From Clusia tigrina (lineage: Eukaryota; Arthropoda; Insecta; Diptera; Clusiidae), in contig OV050032.1 in the NCBI GenBank assembly GCA_920105625.2, positions 6,489,129-6,553,128 of the forward strand: a DNA stretch of 64,000 nt, read 5' to 3'. A program made the translations under genes and the position numbers. Positions 37,262-49,650 of this stretch are shown piece after piece; the first letter of the stretch is position 1; the number at the start of each line of letters is the position of its first letter. The notes under the pieces were generated by a model. That model saw nothing but the letters and a program-made list of their open reading frames with translations, was not told where the DNA came from and did no database searches.

Positions 37262-37336
37262 GTTGTTGTTATTGTTGTTATTGTTGTTATTGTTGTTATT
37301 GTTGTTATTGTTGTTATTGTTGTTATTGTTGTTTCA
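37262..37336. repeat. TTGTTGTTA nonamer microsatellite
   Basis: About eight exact copies of a 9-bp TTGTTGTTA-type unit in tandem. Confidence 0.95.
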
Positions 37337-37717
37337 GTGCTTGCTTTCCCGTGTTTTCTGCACTTTTTTCGCTCTTTTGTAATATTTAAATTGCTGTTCA
37401 TAGTTTCACCTTAACCCCGAAATGATTGACATGCCATGAAATTAAAACGATTGCGATTTTGTTGGTGCGCTCATACACAAAAAAAACTAAATAGAAGACG
37501 CTTGTCGGTTATTTGGTCCGTCTGGGCAGCAAACTGCCTCTTGGCTCCGCCTCATATCCGAGGCCCGCTGCCTCTAATATGCCAGCCGCAGACATGGTTA
37601 TTCATTTGGATTTGATTTCATTTCTCCTCGCTTTTAATAATAATAATTTCTTTTTTGAGAGTGTGTGTGTGTGTGTGTACACCCCTCTATAACTTTCTTC
37701 TTCTTCTCGTATCAGTT

Positions 37718-38668
37718 CATCGACAATACCCCATACCCTGTATAAACTGTGGTGAGATCACTTGCCAAGGCTGCGGCAAGCATTTGATTCCGGAAGTTTC
37801 CTTTAAAAGGAACCACCTGATCACGATGTGATCCCAGCACAGAAAGTGCCGCTGCAGTTCAGTGTAGTGAATCGATCGGTTGTCATCGACAATACCCTAT
37901 ACCCTGTATAAACTGTGGTGAGATCACTTGCCAAGACTGCGGCAAGCATTTGATTCCGGGAAGTTTCCTTTAAAAGGAACCACCTGATCATGATGTGATC
38001 CCAGCACAGAAAGTGCCGCTGCAGTTCAGTGTAGTGAATCGATCGGTTGTCATCGACAATACCCTATACCCTGTATAAATTGTGGTGAGATCACTTGCCA
38101 AGACTGCGGCAAGCATTTGATTCCGGAAAGTTTCCTTTAAAAGGAACCACCTGATCATGATGTGATCCCATTACAGAAAGTACCGCTGCAGTTCAGTGTA
38201 GTGAATCGACCGGTTGTCATCGACCATACACCATACCCTGTATAAACTGGGGAGAGATCACTCGCCACGACTCCGACAAGCATTTGATTCCAGACAGTTT
38301 CCTTTAAATGGAACCATCTGATCATGATGTGATCCCATTACAGAAAGTACCGCTGCAGTTCATTGTAGTGAATCGATCGGTTGTCATCGACCATACACCA
38401 TACCCTGCATAAACTGGGGAGAGATCACTTGCCAAGACTGCGGCAAGCATTTGATTCCGGGAAGTTTCCTTTAAAAGGAACCACCTGATCATGATGTGAT
38501 CCCATTACAGAAAGTACCGCTGCAGTTCAGTGTAGTGAATCGATCGGTTGTCATCGACCATACACCATACCCTGTATAAACTGGGGTTAGATTACTCACG
38601 AAGACTGCGACAAGCATTTGATTCCGGGCAGTTTCCTTTAAATGGAACCATCTGATCATGATGTGATC
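37718..38668. repeat. 165-168-bp tandem repeat, six copies
   Basis: TCATCGAC(A/C)ATAC starts units at 37718, 37883, 38050, 38218, 38384 and 38551. Each contains CCCTGTATAAACTG, GGCAAGCATTTGATTCC, TTTCCTTTAAAAGGAACCA and GATCATGATGTGATCCCA. The last unit is cut short at GATGTGATCCGGT. The first three and the later units differ by shared substitutions (ACAATACCCTATA versus ACCATACACCATA). Confidence 0.95.
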
Positions 38669-40800
38669 CGGTACAATCGGATCAGGATTGGAACGATACG
38701 ATTCAAATGGTGTCATTAGAGCGATCCGATGGAAATGGTATGATACGAATAGTATGCTTCTAATAATATCATTGGAAAGCAACGATTCTCCTCTCAGCGT
38801 CTCTCCACACATACTTTCATATGTGATGATCTCTGATAGTCTCTTCAAGGGTCCCAATAGGGGAGTCATCAGCATTTACATAAGTGTTGCATAATGGAAA
38901 ATCGTGGAGGGTATTCACATTTGTGTTCTCCACTTCCTTTCAGAATATTATTGCTTCCATACTCCCTTAGAAATCTGAGTAGGAAACACAACAACAACGT
39001 GTGGTTTTTGTGTAGGTCACTGGACACGATACATTTTTTTTATCCTGGCTTCAAATATGACCTAAAATCACAGTAGACAGACTGACCACCTTGGTGCCAT
39101 TGAACGCTTGTGTGAGATTGAACACTTTTTTATTGGGTGACCAGCTGTTCCAGTACATTTGTAGAGAATTTAAAAGACTTGAAACCTCTTCTCTTTTTCT
39201 CTTCTTTTTTGCTGACACAGTCTTCGAAGACTGAAGAATTCATTAAAGGAGACAAGTTTCTATTGGCACAGAAATCTGAGACTCTCTGGAGGGCAAACTA
39301 ATTTCACCGGATGATGACGAGGATAGTTTGGGTTGGAGAGTCGAAACCTGGAACCGCCAATAGACGACTGTAATGCCACTTATTCCATCAACCACCCAGA
39401 GCATGATCCTTTATATATATATATACATGGTCCTATGGCTCCGCGGGGGAGCAAATGATCGTTTGGATTTTGTAATTTTTAACTCGGAGAGAGAAAACAT
39501 AACTTCCAACACTGTTTTATTGCATAACGTTTTGCTGTAAATCACACATCAACGCAAATTCACTCACTTCCCTTTTACTGTGAACCCAGGGCTGGCTCCC
39601 ACACTGTGCCGCCCGCCACCATACGAGCCTATGCAAAGGTGTGAGCCTTCATCCATATCCATATCCATATCCCCCCCTCCCATTAACTTGTACGACTCTG
39701 ATTAAGATAACATGGAAACATAAAAAAGCGCTTGTACCTTCCTCCACTCGTGCAATATTTTTGCATCGCATATTGTCTTGCATAATTTGCAACTTGTGGC
39801 AGATCTCTCCGCATACAAATGAGTTACAGCGCAAGGAAAGCAAATAGAGTCAAAGGTCTTCATTCATTCAAGCAGGCAAACAAACAAATGAACACACAAA
39901 ATAAACACACAACTAACAACATCCACTCACATGCAGCAGCCTGCATTGGGTGCAACATGTTGCATACTCGCAGTCAGTCAAAGATGTTTTGTTGCCTGCT
40001 TTCAGTGTTGTTAATATGTTGTTGTTGTTGTTGTTGTTGTCTTCTCGCTTGACATGTGCATATGAAATTATTAAATAGCAACAACAACCTCAACAAACAG
40101 TCACTTAAATTGTCCCTGCCTGCCCCAGTCGTTGTTGCTCTTGCCGTCTACTGCAGCTGCTGCTGTTGGTGTTGCTGTTGGTGTTGTTGTTGGTGTTGTT
40201 GTTGCTGTTGCTGCTGCGTACACCACCCAAGTTCAAGATCTGTATTTCCTTCCTTCTTCGCTAATTTGTTTGATGGCATTTTAGTCCCACTCTCCATCGG
40301 GTGAAAATTGCACCTGATTTGCTGCTCAGCCACGCGTGCGCATGCGTATCGCTTCTCTGCCTGATACTGAAATCGTAGCGGAAATTTGCAATTAATCAAA
40401 TTGTTAACGAGTGCACTCGCGTAACGCAGACATGCGGCAGCGCGGTTTATTGAATTCGGTGTTCATTTGAATACTTTGTGGCATTTGGAAGCTTCCCAAT
40501 GAAGTATTTCGAAATAGGCCTGTGCTGCCTGCGCCTGTGCCTGGGCCATTTGCTGGCCATTCACAATGCGGAAATAATAACACTGACGGGAGTTTCACCT
40601 CGTTGTGCTGTGCAGCACACAAATTTTATAGAAAACCCCATGGTGAGCATTTCAATGACGTCAGTACTGGCAGCTCAACGAACAGTGGCGGACTCCAGAG
40701 TAGACTGAGTAGAGGCTTCCATCCGAAAGGAGGTGGTTTTGGTAGTCGTACCAAGGGAAGGGTTTCCCCCATTTCAACCAAAACCTCAGATGGTACTGTA
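38669..40800. other. Unassigned stretch
   Basis: A (TA)n run lies near 39,412-39,425 and CCATAT hexamers near 39,650-39,675. TTG runs lie at 40,018-40,040 and GTTGTT/GCTGTTG runs at 40,155-40,215. No supported gene. Confidence 0.4.
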
Positions 40801-40879
40801 GAACCATCCGTACAATTGTATAGCACCTTCATAGATCACCTAAATGGAGGACAGGTTGGTAATGCTGGACTGGAAGTGG

Positions 40880-41150
40880 TTCATTTATTATTGTGTGTAG
40901 GGGATTTAAAGCACCGCGACCTATCGATCTAGTGTGCCCCCCATCAGAGGTACAAAGTGCATCTTCTAGTCCTATCCGGTGGATAAACGTGATGACAAGT
41001 TTTGGCTCCAGAGGTTTTACATCACTGGCAGAGCCCTGGGAGAATCCCAAGTATTTCATGCGGTTGTGCATGAGAGCCGGATTTTCTGTCAACACATACA
41101 AAAACGTCTCCTCTTCCTTCATACAGAATCTGCTACATAGTCCTTTGGCC
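40880..41150 (-). mobile_element. RNase H-type non-LTR 3' fragment (same family as 24.83 kb)
   Basis: The minus strand reads a degenerate knuckle (FCMKEEETFLYVLTENPALM), then KYLGFSQGSASDVKPLEPKL, VITFIHRIGLEDAL and a TSDGGH end, followed by a short ACAATAATAA tail near 40,885-40,895. The fragment at 24,990-25,240 has the same KYL(E/G)xFQGSASDVKPL block and tail, so both belong to one family. It is 5'-truncated and its 5' side touches a divergent fragment at 41,160. Confidence 0.82.
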
Positions 41151-41159
41151 GTTGCGAAA

Positions 41160-41690
41160 ATGTGATCCCCTGAGCTTAGTCCAACAAATGACTAGGAATC
41201 CTGCCACTAACTTGGGCAAGAATGGACAAAAACAGAACCAATCAACTGCTTTACTGTCGACAACTGTGTCGCTTTTGACCGGCCACTGCATACTGGGACA
41301 GCACGCAGAAAGACTGGGCCTTCCCTCAAACAATTTTTGCCGAGGCTGTGCTTACGAGGAGGAGGACGAGACGGTTCTCCACCTCTTATGTCACTGCCCA
41401 TCCTTGAGCAGAAGAAGAAATCGCACCCATTTCTTACAAGTCTGACAGAGCTGTCATCCTTTAATAATACGGACATAGCAAGGTTCATCAAACTATCAGG
41501 ATGGTTTCCTGCAACATCATGGGGGGGGAGTCGTGCCTCTCCCGGCGCTGTGCTTGTGCTGACTATCACCATTCCAAGTAAGAGCATTTTTTAGTCAGCC
41601 ACACCGTGGTATCACAATGGGCCTTTACGTGTGCTCAAGTGTGCTTTTGCCAAATTAGGCTGCCACTCCTACCTACCTACCTAGTCCAAC
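41160..41690 (+). mobile_element. RNase H-type non-LTR 3' fragment with 3' tail
   Basis: The + strand reads LLTGHCILGQHAERLGLPSN, then FCRGCAYEEEDETVLHLLCH and CPSLSRRRNRT. After a frameshift it reads RFIKLSGWF near 41,484-41,510. The 3' tail at 41,510-41,690 matches 13,000-13,195. This is the ORF2 C-terminus of a family related to, but distinct from, the one on the opposite side of 41,155. It is non-functional. Confidence 0.82.
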
Positions 41691-42853
41691 AAAAGCCGTC
41701 AACGTACAACGTACACCACCTGCGTCTCTGGGTCTTCGTTTATTCAGAACTGTCATTAGTCAATTGGATTCGTATCTTTACGTGGGTAAACTGGGCCCAA
41801 GTATGTGCACTCCAGAGCAGTGGGAAGTAACATAACATCGATCATAACTCTCTTAAGGCGCCGCTTGTTTCAATTAGTCCTGCGATTGCAGTACTAGAGC
41901 TGCCACTTTCCACCACTCCCTTGCCAAATTGCGTTCAATGAGCAAATCGCTTCATGGCCAGTTTCATTTGGTAACTCAACCATGGATACATCCGAAATAC
42001 TGCCTTGACACCTGACTGTGCCAATGTTGAATGTCATTTCTGATCTACAGCCAACATTTCCAGCGTCACTTTCCTGTCTATCATTGTCTGCTTTCCGCGT
42101 AGTCGTCGCTTTCCGCGCATTGGATTTATCCCTCATACTAATTAATGTTGGTCTCGATATCACAGATTTGAGTTTGCTGTTAACGGTAGCTTTCAAACAT
42201 CGATAGAGGGGAGTATGCGCCTCCCACTTTCTCCCCTTCCGTTGAGATATTTGGGAATTGAATAAACTAGACAAAATTTTCTAAAAATGTAAATTAACGA
42301 ACCTAAACAAAAGCAGGCAACGCGGCAGGCGCTGCAAGGTATCATAAATTGTGTTATGCTTCTACGCATCTTTTAAAGCGCCAGAAAATTAGGTGAAAAT
42401 CTTTTTATGCTCGTTCATCGCGTCCCCGCAGAGCACCACACCGCACTGCAGCTGCAGCCAGTCCCCGACGTTCCCGAAAGTTCCCAAGCATGTGTCTGAA
42501 TGTGTGTGTGTTTGTGGGGTCTTTCATTAACAACGCTTCGCACGCCACAAACGCTTCCGCCCCACAGTAAACTGCCGCTAAATCGGTCTGTGTGGAAATG
42601 AACTTTGGTTGTGTTCCACTCTTGGATCATATAATGACCTCCGACCACTGGCTACCATCGTTTTGCTTCGATTCTTTCTACGATTTCGCAGAGGAGGTCA
42701 CTGTACAAAATGATCCAAATTCAGATAGAAATCCATTTCCTCCGTTTCTAATAAAAATGCGATACATTGGAAATACCGATCTAGAAAAAGCGCCATCTCT
42801 GGGTTTAGACAGATTGTACTGTTCCGTTTGACAATGAAGATTTCTCAGAGCTG
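41691..42853. other. Unassigned stretch
   Basis: Short open frames on both strands match nothing I recognise. No tandem array or transposon end is evident. Confidence 0.4.
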
Positions 42854-43548
42854 CTTCAAACTCTACAAAGATTCATTTAGTAGATGGTCCTTTAAGGTTT
42901 TGAAGCGTCGATCCCAGTAGCTATTTATTGAATCCAATAGAAAACTCTTCGAAGTCGTTAACATGTCGATTAAATGATGGAGTACACAAAGAAGGAAATA
43001 AGAGCTCCCAACTGTCGTCAAGACATCCATGATCTTTACCATATGATTGATAATCTCATCCCACAATGAAGATTCATCAGATCTGTGAGTCGACATACGG
43101 CTTCAAACTCTACAAAGATTCATTTAGTAGATGGTCCTTTAAGGTTTTGAAGCGTCGATCCCAGTCGCTATTTATTGAATCCAATAGAAAACTTTTCGAA
43201 GGTCGTTAACATGTCGATTAGATGATGGAGTACACAAAGAAGGAAATAACAGCTCCCAACTGTCGTCAAAACATCCATGATCTTTACCATATGATTGATA
43301 ATCTCATCCCACAATAAAGATTCAGCAGATCTGTGAGTCGACATACGGCTTCAAACTCGACAAAGATTCATTTAGTAGATGGTCCTTTAAGGTTTTGAAG
43401 CGTCGATCCCAGTCGCCAATAGAAAACTTTTCGAAGGTCGTTAACATGTCGATTAAATGATGGACTACGCAAAGAAGGCATCAGAGTTCCCAACTGTCGT
43501 CAAGACATACGTGATCCTCACCATATGATTGATAATCTCATTCCATAG
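42854..43548. repeat. About 248-bp tandem repeat, 2.8 copies
   Basis: CTTCAAACTC(T/G)ACAAAGATTC starts units at 42854, 43101 and 43349. Each contains GGTTTTGAAGCGTCGATCCC and CATATGATTGATAATCTCAT. The third copy lacks the CTATTTATTGAATC segment and is more diverged at its end. Confidence 0.93.
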
Positions 43549-44067
43549 CCTGACTAAAAGTGCCCGAGATGTGCAGTTCTCGGTTGCGAATTGAGGAATA
43601 GTGGTTAAAGTCGGGAGTTCCCCTTCAATATATTATTCTATTATAATATGAAAATCTTCTTATTTGTAACTTTGAATTCTTCAGACTTGTGCACAAATAT
43701 GAGATCACTGGAAGTTGGCCCGTTTAAGCGGGAGTCTACTGTATCGATGAGCTAAACATTAAAGATAACGATTTCAAACATGAGAGTCGCGCTGAGTCGC
43801 CGTGAACGCGGTTAAGGGAAATGCGCTACGTTGCGCTTTTCCTGCGCCTCATTTGCAGCAGCGTTGTGGGAATTTTTGCTGCCATTGCTCGCTGATGTTG
43901 TTGTTGTTGTTCTTTTTGTTAGCATGCATACATGTAAGGCGTACATATGTGCGGCTGCCGCATTCGCACTGTTGTTGGCCATGTGTGGCAATATACCATA
44001 AATTCGCCTCTCTGGATGGATGTGCTATCAAACAAATTGAATTATGTGTTTTGTATTGCTTTTGTAG

Positions 44068-44117
<50 letters not shown>

Positions 44118-46024
44118 CTTTCTGCCGCATTTTGGGATAAATTTAAATTTAGATATATTTTTCCACTATTGCTAAAGCAGCAGCAACATTAACAGCAACT
44201 TTTCACCGAGCCACGGCATGGCACGGCAGTTTCAGACATTTTGATGTCTTCGTGTGGCGACTCTTTTCTGGGTTGTGTGGAGTACATTTTTGGGAATGGC
44301 TTCTTTCTCAACATACTCAGATAGTCTCGATCTTGGCTGTGTTTCTTTCTTTCAGTTGATATTTCTTTATATGTAATTTATAGCTTTCAATAAATTGTCG
44401 TTGTTTCTTGAATTAGCATGCAGCCAGCAGCGGGTCACATTTCAGTCACAGGCCACTTAAAGTCTGCTTTGCGTGCAGCCAGCGGCGGCATCCCGATCGG
44501 TTGTCTTGATGTGCAGTAGCTTTATTAGTCATCAGCTTTAATGAGCTGCATCAGTCGCCACTCGATGTGGAACTATACTCAATTGAGCGTTAGAGTGTAG
44601 AGCGTAGGACACGGAATTGCAGTGCAGAGGCGAGTTGGAGTCGCCACTCAATGAGGAACTATTCTCAGTTGAGCGTTAGAGTGAGAGCGTAGCCCCCGGA
44701 ATTGCAGTTGGGCGCCCGCTTTAAACATGGCTGCGCAGACCGACCTGTTTAAACTTAACCAAGAGCCTCTTCGCGTCTCAAGCTTACCGAGTGTGCGTGC
44801 AGTTGCAAGGACTGGCAGGAGCCGTCAATGCTTTCTTTGTCCTGTTCCCCAATTTTCTTTATTTGTTTACGCAACTTTTACTTTGTTGATTTACCCTCAA
44901 CGCTCAGCAGTGTTGTTCCGCCTGCTGTTCTTGCATAATTTCGCTGAGGCACCCGCAAACTTATTATTCAATAAGACTTCCTCAATTAAAATAGTTTTCT
45001 TTGTAAGACTTGCGCTGTAAATCACTACCATCACTACTCCTGAGACTGCCGCCCACCCTGTCATGCACACACATGCACACTCAACTTGACGGTGTGGTGC
45101 GCATTGCGTGCAGTTTTTAATTTTTCACCCGCCAATCGAGCGAACAAAACAAACACCATTCGGAAAAAGAAACTGGAAAGACATCGAAACCGCTCAATAC
45201 CAACGATTTCAATTAAATGCCGAGGAAAACGATGCGCCGAATGCAGTGATTCACACAAAAAGGTGTTCACATGCAGTTATGGGACTGCGAACATTATTTC
45301 CCCAGGAGCTACGATGGTTTTTCTTTCATATGTTCAATTGCCGCATTATCCTTCTAACTCCTTGAGAATTTTAAACAATGATATGGCTCCTCTGTCAGGA
45401 GCAGGAGAAAACAAGTCCCTAGTTTAAGGAGATCAATGCACTACAGTACAATAAGCAAGTTGGATATGTGTGGGTCACAAAATTCAACCACAATGTGGAG
45501 TGTTTGCAGCTGTGGGCCCGTGGAATGGTGGAATGAAGTGGACGAATGGAGGAGTCTCTGATTACAAAGTCCATAAAACGAGTATTAAATTCGTGGTAAT
45601 GAAGAGCAGTAGAAGCGGAACATCACAAGCTTAGATTTGTCAATATTGCCAAGTTTTGGTTGGTATCCTCGAAGAATACGGAATATTTGCCATGCTACTC
45701 GTGCATACCGTTGGATGCGAACAGCCACACTGTTCCAAAGGTAGCAAAGAAGTTGTTCTCCCTACTTTTGTCTAGAGTTGAGGAACAGAAGGTACAGGGG
45801 AACTGGAGATGATTTTAGACAATCATGTTGTTAAGAAGGCCACTTCTTTCCTGGTCGCTGCAATTTCACACTTCCCCAATCCACCATTCCAAGTACGTAT
45901 CGATATTTCACTAAAGAATATCAGTCAAAGGAAATATACTATATCTATTTACAATGTCAACGTTTCCAGATTGGCACCACATCCGTGAGATCCCTATGTA
46001 TAATCCCTAAAAATATCAACCTTT
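43549..46024. other. Unassigned stretch with GTT runs and one direct repeat
   Basis: GTT runs lie at 43,898-43,915 and 44,065-44,117. An 86-bp direct repeat at 44,554 and 44,640 shares GTCGCCACTC, TGAGCGTTAGAGTG and GGAATTGCAGT. Nothing coding is recognised. Confidence 0.4.
44552..44712. repeat. Two-copy 86-bp direct repeat
   Basis: GTCGCCACTC occurs at 44554 and 44640. Each is followed by GGAACTAT, TTGAGCGTTAGAGTG and GGAATTGCAGT in the same order. Confidence 0.75.
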
Positions 46025-46703
46025 AAAAAAGAGTCCTACTCAATTTTGAAGACCTTTTTGGTCACGGACAGCTCAATATAGTTAATTTTCTTATAGTGTG
46101 GCAACTCTGGACCAGTTGACAGAATTATGAGTGCTCTAAAACAGAGTCCTACTCAATTTTGAAGACCTTTTTGGTCACGGACAGCTCAATATAGTTAATT
46201 TTCTTATAGTGTGGCAACTCTGGACCAGCTGACAGAATTATGAGTGCTTTAAAACAGAATCCTACTCAATTTTGAAGACCTTTTTGGTCACTCACAGCAC
46301 AATATAGTCAATTTTCTTATAGTGTGGCAACTCTGGACCAGCTGACAGAATTATGAGTGCTCTAAAACAGAGTCCTACTCAATTTTGAAGACCTTTTTGG
46401 TCACGGACAGCTCAATATAGTCAATTTTCTTATAGTGTGGCAACTCTGGACCAACTGACAGAATTATGAGTGCTTTAAAACAGAATCCTACTCAATTTTG
46501 AAGACCTTTTTGGTCACTCACAGCACAATATAGTCAATTTTCTTATAGTGTGGCAACTCTGGACCAACTGACAGAATTATGAGTGCTTTAAAACAGAATC
46601 CTACTCAATTTTGAAGACCTTTTTGGTCACTCACAGCACAATATAGTCAATTTTCTTATAGTGTGGCAACTCTGGACCAACTGACAGAATTATGAGTGCT
46701 GAC
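46025..46703. repeat. 113-bp tandem repeat, six copies
   Basis: TCCTACTCAATTTTGAAGAC recurs at 46034, 46147, 46260, 46373, 46486 and 46599, exactly every 113 bp. Two linked variant sets exist: CAGAGTCC with ACGGACAGCTC, and CAGAATCC with ACTCACAGCAC. Their order is mixed. Confidence 0.96.
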
Positions 46704-48975
46704 TGCGAAGCAGACGCCTTGCACTTTCAACTGCCTGCAGTTAAAACAAAACGATTTGGTTGCATTTCCCAAGAAAATTTGAAAATCTCATAAAATAAAA
46801 AGGAAAAGAAACAAACACGGCCAATCGATGAGGCGATTGCTGGCGGCCCAACATGCAACAAGCGAGTCGCACGTGTGCCGCTCTATGCTCACATACGAGT
46901 ATGTGGAGGAGGTGGTGAAAATATTAAATTAAATTGTCCTCCGATCAGCAATAAACAAATTCAAGACAATCATCGACACATGCAACGAATGTTGCATGCC
47001 ACATGCATAGGCAGGGCATAGGCATAGGCATAGGCATGGGCATAGTCATATGATGTGCAATTGTGGCCAGCCGGACTGTGTCGCGTGGCGCAACAGTGTC
47101 CTGCCGAACTGCTCGTAACTTTTTATCACTTGCTGACAATCTCGCCACTTGGCTGCCTGGCTGCCATTATTGCCAATTTGCTCAATGCAACGGAACTGCA
47201 AACGCTTTCCTGCAACATGTCATATTTCTGCTGAGGTTTGCCTTGCCTTGGACTGCCGCGCTGAGCACCCCCTCCAGACTTTTACTCACATCATCAGCCA
47301 AATCAAAAATTATGACTTAACATGCACCAACTACGCTGACAGCATGTCAAGTGAAATTCAACATGCACACTGGAGACGGCGACGGCGACGACACAGACAC
47401 CGATGTTGCTGTGGAAGATGATGATGATGATGATGATGACTATGATGTTGACTATGGCGTCTATAATGATGATGACGACTACGACTTGGGCGCCAATTTA
47501 AAGCACACAAAATCTGAGCCAAAGAAACTCATTTGGAGGTACGAGTAAATGCGAGAAATGCTGCAATTACGCACACGGCGGCTGCACCTTTGCTTGTCGC
47601 CGTCGCTGTCGTTTCGTTACCCACTCAATCATCAATAATAAACACTTTACCAATTTAGCCAAATTGGCTGCAATCGTTGCCACTTCATAAAATGCTGATT
47701 AGGCCGTGTTGGCAGCGGCTGCCGTGGTTGCCGCTGCTCACAACGCTGTTGCGCATAAATACATTTTCAATCAATTCGTCAAAAATGTAAATTGTGAGCA
47801 ATGATTTTATTTGTACAGACGCAATAACAATACCAGCAACAGTCACAGTAACAACAACCAACAACCGAAAACCGACAACCGACAACAGACAACAGCCGCA
47901 GCCTCAGCCTCAGCCTCTGCACCGTCAGCAACGGCATCTCATGATCAGCATCGTCGTCTTCATTACAGCTCAGCGCTCCGTTCAACATGTGAAAAGAGAT
48001 TAACGGCAGCTCTTTTCATATGTATGAGCAAATGGGCTTAAAATGAAACTCGTTTACCGCGCAGGCGCACGTACAGCCAGAAATTTATCTGCAACAACAA
48101 CAACCACAAAAGCATCAGCATCATCAGCAGCAGCAGCAGCAGCAACAACTGCAGCTGCACCATCTCCATTCTGCCTCAAGTCTTTCATTATCTTTTCATT
48201 TTGTTTGAGTCACTTTAATGAGTCACTAATCTTGGCTAAACAAATCGTTGGCTTACATTTCATATTCCCCACTATTCCCTGCCCCCAGCCTAATCCCCCC
48301 TCATCCACAAACGGTCTCCCAAGTGAGCTTCTCCCAACTTGAGTTTTATTGGTACAGGCACATATGTGGACACGCTGAGAGTGAACGCTTCAGTTGACTT
48401 CGCTGGAAAGTGCCCCCCAGCATATTCTGTGCGTGCCTGCTGACTCTGCTAGTCTGGCAGCCTGTGAGACTCCAGTAAAACGCTTTAAATTTGGCTTTCT
48501 GAGATTGCCATGCGGCCAATATTTACTCATGCGTAAACTTCCGCTTTCACGTGTTGTTGTCATGTTGCATTGGTCCTTCGCGAAAAGCGGTCACTGTAAA
48601 CTGAAGTACTTCTCTGGCTGAAAAGTACAATTCAATTGCTGCATTTAAGTAATGCAAACGTTGATATTCAGTCATTCCAAATCAGATTCGAAAATACGAG
48701 TATCATAGTCCACAAAGCGACCCATTAGCAGAGTGATCGTAGACAGCCCTGACACTCAACAAGAGACAAAGACAGACGCTCCGAAATAAGAAACATCAAC
48801 AAATACCTGACTTTCAGCAGTTAACTATGGAGTGGAAGGGCTGGAAAGTTTTCTGATTATCAAAAAATTCAACATTCCAGCTACTTAATTTCAGAAATGG
48901 AAATGATGTATTTCATCTACTCCATATCAGAAATTGGAATGCTAAATTTGACAACATGATTTTAAATTGCACGAT
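46704..48975. other. Unassigned stretch with hexamer and GAT runs
   Basis: GGCATA hexamers lie at 47,010-47,045. GATGATGAT gives an accidental acidic frame near 47,415-47,480. CAGCCTCAGCCT lies near 47,895-47,915 and CAGCAGCAG near 48,120-48,150. No gene is recognised. Confidence 0.4.
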
Positions 48976-48979
48976 GTCT

Positions 48980-49612
48980 GCATTATACATTACTTAGTTG
49001 CATTATATACATTACTTAGTTGCATTATATACATTACTTAGTTGCTTTATATACATTACTTAGTTGCTTTATATACATTACTTAGTTGCATTATATACAT
49101 TACTTAGTTGCTTTATATACATTACTTAGTTGCATTATATACATTACTTAGTTGCATTATATACATTACTTAGTTGCATTATATACATTACTTAGTTGCA
49201 TTATATACATTACTTAGTTGCTTTATATACATTACTTAGTTGCATTATATACATTACTTAGTTGCATTATACACATTACTTAGTTGCATTATATACATTA
49301 CTTAGTTGCATTATATACATTACTTAGTTGCATTATATACATTACTTAGTTGCATTATATACATTACTTAGTTGCATTATATACATTACTTAGTTGCATT
49401 ATATACATTACTTAGTTGCATTATATACATTACTTAGTTGCTTTATATACATTACTTAGTTGCTTTATATACATTACTTAGTTGCATTATATACATTACT
49501 TAGTTGCATTATATACATTACTTAGTTGCATTATATACATTACTTAGTTGCATTATATACATTACTTAGTTGCATTATATACATTACTTAGTTGCATTAT
49601 ATACATTACTTA
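48980..49612. repeat. 22-bp minisatellite, about 29 copies
   Basis: The unit TTGCATTATATACATTAC followed by TTAG repeats very regularly. A GCTTTATA variant is scattered through it and one GCATTATACAC variant is present. High unit identity suggests recent expansion. The jockey-type element begins about 40 bp to its right. Confidence 0.97.
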
Positions 49613-49650
49613 GTTACAGCATACACTTTTACTTAGTTGGATCTTTTCTT

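Noticed and set aside
43802..44192. Cys- or Val-rich frames over GTT repeats
   Set aside because: They are simple translations of trinucleotide runs.
45086..45427. 113-codon + strand frame
   Set aside because: No family is recognised, another frame overlaps it, and there is no splice or promoter support. It is compatible with chance.
47351..47548. Acidic Asp-rich protein frame
   Set aside because: It is a translation of GAT repeats. It has no conserved context and no domain.
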